From positions 1 to 5,576 of the forward strand of contig CANQXB010000134.1 of the NCBI GenBank assembly GCA_947627805.1: 5,576 bases of DNA. Direction: 5' to 3'. Origin of the DNA: an uncultured Bacilli bacterium. GTDB lineage: Bacteria; Bacillota_I; Bacilli_A; RF39; UBA660. The notes under the pieces are model-generated. The model did not search any database, was not told the origin of the DNA, and was given only the letters and a program-made list of their open reading frames with translations. The position numbers and the translations under genes were made by a program. Shown here piece by piece: positions 5,399 to 5,576 of this stretch. Positions within the stretch are counted from its first letter, which is position 1. Every line of letters starts with the position of its first letter.

Positions 5399-5441
5399 GA
5401 ATACTCAACACTGTAATGTTAAGTATTCCCTTTTTTATTTT
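5399..5441 (+). terminator. Plus-strand intrinsic terminator
   Basis: GAATACTCAACA (5399-5410) pairs with TGTTAAGTATTC (5417-5428) at 11 of 12 positions around a 6-nt loop, followed by CC and TTTTTTATTTT (5431-5441). The T tract is on the plus strand although no plus-strand gene is seen here, which is what suggests a small plus-strand transcript. Confidence 0.5.
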
Positions 5442-5463
5442 AGGCAAGTTTCCTTGACAGATA

Positions 5464-5492
5464 CATCAAAACGACTTTTTTACAAGCCGTTT
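5464..5492 (-). terminator. Hairpin just downstream of tRNA-Leu
   Basis: On the minus strand AAACGGCTT (5492-5484), loop GTAAAA, and AAGTCGTTT (5477-5469) pair at all nine positions with one G-U wobble. In plus-strand RNA the same position would be an A-C mismatch, which favours use on the minus strand, 12 nt after the tRNA. The U tract is short (TTTTGAT). Confidence 0.4.
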
Positions 5493-5504
5493 CCCTATTA
5501 ATTA

Positions 5505-5576
5505 TGGTGCTCGTACTCGGACTTGAACCGAGACTTCTTTAAAGGAAAATAGATTTTGAGTCTATCGCGTCTACCA
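5505..5576 (-). tRNA. tRNA-Leu (anticodon CAA), 5' end cut off by the window
   Basis: Reading the minus strand, the 3' end is an encoded CCA (5507-5505) with discriminator A and 3' acceptor arm TACGAGC. The T arm is CTCGG, TTCAAGT, CCGAG. A long variable arm of the class II type (TTCCTTTAAAGAA region) precedes it. The anticodon stem is ATAGA/TCTAT with the 7-nt loop CTCAAAA, giving anticodon CAA, which reads UUG. The window ends in the D loop (TGGTAGACGCG), so the 5' acceptor strand is missing. The class II variable arm and the anticodon agree on leucine. Confidence 0.93.

Larger units (their letters stand above)
5338..5441 (+). ncRNA. Possible plus-strand small RNA with two hairpins
   Basis: TTTACT (5315-5320), a 17-bp spacer and a perfect TATAAT (5338-5343) predict a transcript from about 5350. 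It would hold a stem (GCACTC... at 5353 pairing to ...AAGTGC at 5383) and end at the hairpin and T tract at 5399-5441. No ORF with a ribosome site lies within. The same stems can be read as terminators for the opposing tRNA transcript, so the RNA is only a candidate. Confidence 0.3.

Noticed and set aside
1..5576. CRISPR array, insertion sequence or prophage
   Set aside because: No regularly spaced direct repeats, transposase, integrase or terminal repeats were seen; the XRE gene alone is not evidence of a phage.

Overview
The window is a strongly AT-rich stretch (roughly 30% GC by eye) from a low-GC Gram-positive bacterium. Shine-Dalgarno sites of the GGAGG/AAGGA type, a class B-type sortase, a tRNA-Leu with encoded CCA and standard stop codons (no sign of UGA reassigned to Trp) point to Bacillota. 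The protein style is reminiscent of gut Bacilli, Erysipelotrichia or RF39-type lineages, but that placement is inference.

Layout. Positions 1-792 (+) hold the 3' part of a class B-like sortase cut by the window edge. It faces, across a bidirectional terminator (818-856), a large minus-strand gene for a membrane-anchored surface protein (2846 to 873). That protein has two related extracellular repeat domains around a fibronectin/Ig-like domain, and its reading frame is broken by one in-frame TAA at 2391-2393. A divergent XRE-type regulator gene (3011-3238, +) sits behind a 44-bp near-perfect dyad that overlaps a TTGACA-17-TAAAAT promoter for the surface gene, so the regulator probably controls itself and its neighbour.

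Positions 3239-3660 have no conventional gene. They do hold a well-formed + strand promoter, a roughly 65-nt two-hairpin RNA ending in a terminator, and, convergent and overlapping at its 3' end, a 30-codon minus-strand ORF for a single hydrophobic helix. This matches the geometry of a type I toxin-antitoxin locus and is the best candidate here for an undescribed system.

Positions 3664-5177 (-) carry a small Gly/Tyr/Pro-rich protein, a GNAT acetyltransferase and a sugar-phosphate isomerase/epimerase-like TIM barrel. The last two overlap by 10 nt and are probably co-translated. Positions 5202-5504 hold hairpins, a probable operon promoter and a possible small RNA. Positions 5505-5576 are the 3' part of a minus-strand tRNA-Leu(CAA).

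A second notable signal is a 99-bp block (942-1040) near the 3' end of the surface gene. It is about 57% GC by hand count and uses codons foreign to the rest of the window. It lies at the C-terminal ligand-type position where diversity-generating retroelements (DGRs) place variable regions, but no template repeat or reverse transcriptase is in the window.
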